From Patescibacteria group bacterium UBA1400 (GTDB lineage: Bacteria; Patescibacteriota; Microgenomatia; UBA1400): a DNA stretch of 5,504 bases. Where the stretch lies: positions 1 to 5,504 of the forward strand of contig DBQG01000007.1 in NCBI GenBank assembly GCA_002305125.1, given 5' to 3'. Every line of letters starts with the position of its first letter. Positions within the stretch are counted from its first letter, which is position 1. A program made the position numbers and the translations under genes. The notes below the pieces were generated by a model. The model saw only the letters and a list, made by a program, of their open reading frames with translations. It searched no databases and had not been told where the DNA came from. Positions 5,152 to 5,504 of the stretch are shown here, one piece after another.

Positions 5152-5504
5152 ATGTTTTTAACCCTTTTTATTCTGGGAGTTTTATTAAGGCTGGCTTTAA
5201 TCCCGGTGCCCGGATTTAAGGCCGATATTGCTTTTTGGAAAGGTTGGGGTTTGGCCGTGGCTGATAAAGGCTTGGTTTGGCTGTTTAGCAATACCAACTT
5301 TAACTATCCGCCCGGGTTTGCTTATATCCTCTGGGTTTTAAACAAGCTTTACGGCTTGTTTGCTTCTCCTTATATTGAGTCTTACTGGTCTTCCAATAAT
5401 CTTTTTTATTTATCGTTGTTAAAGGTTTTGCTGATATTGTTTGATATTTTAATTGTGGTTTTGATAGTTAAAATAGGTCAGCATTTAGGCCATAAACTGG
5501 TGGG
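5152..5504 (+). CDS. GT-C membrane glycosyltransferase, Gpi18/PIG-M-like, N-terminal part (3' end outside window)
   Basis: The frame is open from ATG 5152 to the window edge, giving 117 full codons. An in-frame TAA at 5125-5127 with no other ATG between fixes this start. A hydrophobic segment (residues 1-20) is followed by an extracytoplasmic loop with GFKADIAFWKGWG (21-33), whose Asp25 fits the catalytic acidic residue of GT-C enzymes, and by NYPPGFAYILWVLNKLYG (51-68). The Y-P-P motif followed by a hydrophobic span is characteristic of polyprenyl-phosphate-mannose-type transferases related to Gpi18/PIG-M. A further span covers about 86-107. The likely role is adding a hexose from a lipid-linked donor to a surface glycan or protein. 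The donor sugar is inferred from the family only. No Shine-Dalgarno is present. A weak A/T hairpin (AAAAAAG 5131-5137 with CTTTTTT 5142-5148) sits just before the start. It follows the anchored-protein gene by 43 nt. Confidence 0.8.
   Translation, partial: MFLTLFILGVLLRLALIPVPGFKADIAFWKGWGLAVADKGLVWLFSNTNFNYPPGFAYILWVLNKLYGLFASPYIESYWSSNNLFYLSLLKVLLILFDILIVVLIVKIGQHLGHKLV

Noticed and set aside
1..5504. Search for CRISPR arrays, tRNA or rRNA genes, insertion sequences, toxin-antitoxin pairs and defence genes
   Set aside because: No regularly spaced repeats, cloverleaf, terminal inverted repeats, transposase motifs or nuclease motifs were seen; the gaps are all shorter than 200 bases.

Overview
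This is an AT-rich window whose style fits a candidate-phyla-radiation bacterium (Patescibacteria, most like Microgenomates). The fit rests on Lys/Asn-rich membrane proteins, short gaps, mostly missing Shine-Dalgarno sequences, and a GT-C-like protein with wording familiar from that group. The assignment is an inference from sequence style. No rRNA, tRNA or taxonomic marker is present. The standard code suffices: the five visible stop codons are TAA or TAG and no gene needs TGA read through.

Layout. (1) Positions 1-303 (+) hold the C-terminal end of a small protein that starts outside the window, followed by a weak hairpin with a T-run. (2) Positions 304-494 are intergenic and contain a near-consensus sigma70-type promoter (TTGATT, 17 nt, TATAAT). 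(3) Positions 495-1580 (+) encode a 361-residue soluble protein without cysteine that I do not recognise. Its start is better placed at the ATG behind a GGAGG than at the ATG 21 nt upstream. (4) A two-gene minus-strand operon reads from 4333 down to 1577: a multi-spanning GT-C-like membrane protein, then, after 15 nt, a class I SAM methyltransferase with an N-terminal zinc-ribbon-like segment. Its stop codon overlaps the stop codon of gene 3. (5) A 76-bp divergent region (4334-4409) carries promoter-like signals in both directions and a 13-bp inverted repeat. (6) Positions 4410-5108 (+) encode a membrane-anchored extracytoplasmic protein. (7) From 5152 to the window end runs the N-terminal part of a second GT-C-type membrane glycosyltransferase related to the Gpi18/PIG-M-like mannosyltransferases.

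Taken together, the right two thirds look like part of a cell-envelope glycan locus: two GT-C-like membrane proteins that would use lipid-linked sugars outside the membrane, a methyltransferase that may modify a sugar or lipid precursor, and an anchored surface protein. No defence system, mobile element, CRISPR array or RNA gene is visible. The most unusual features are the strong T- and G-richness of the plus strand whichever strand is coding, the unrecognised 361-residue protein, the degenerate zinc ribbon and charged inserts of the methyltransferase, and the compact divergent promoter with an apparently leaderless gene.
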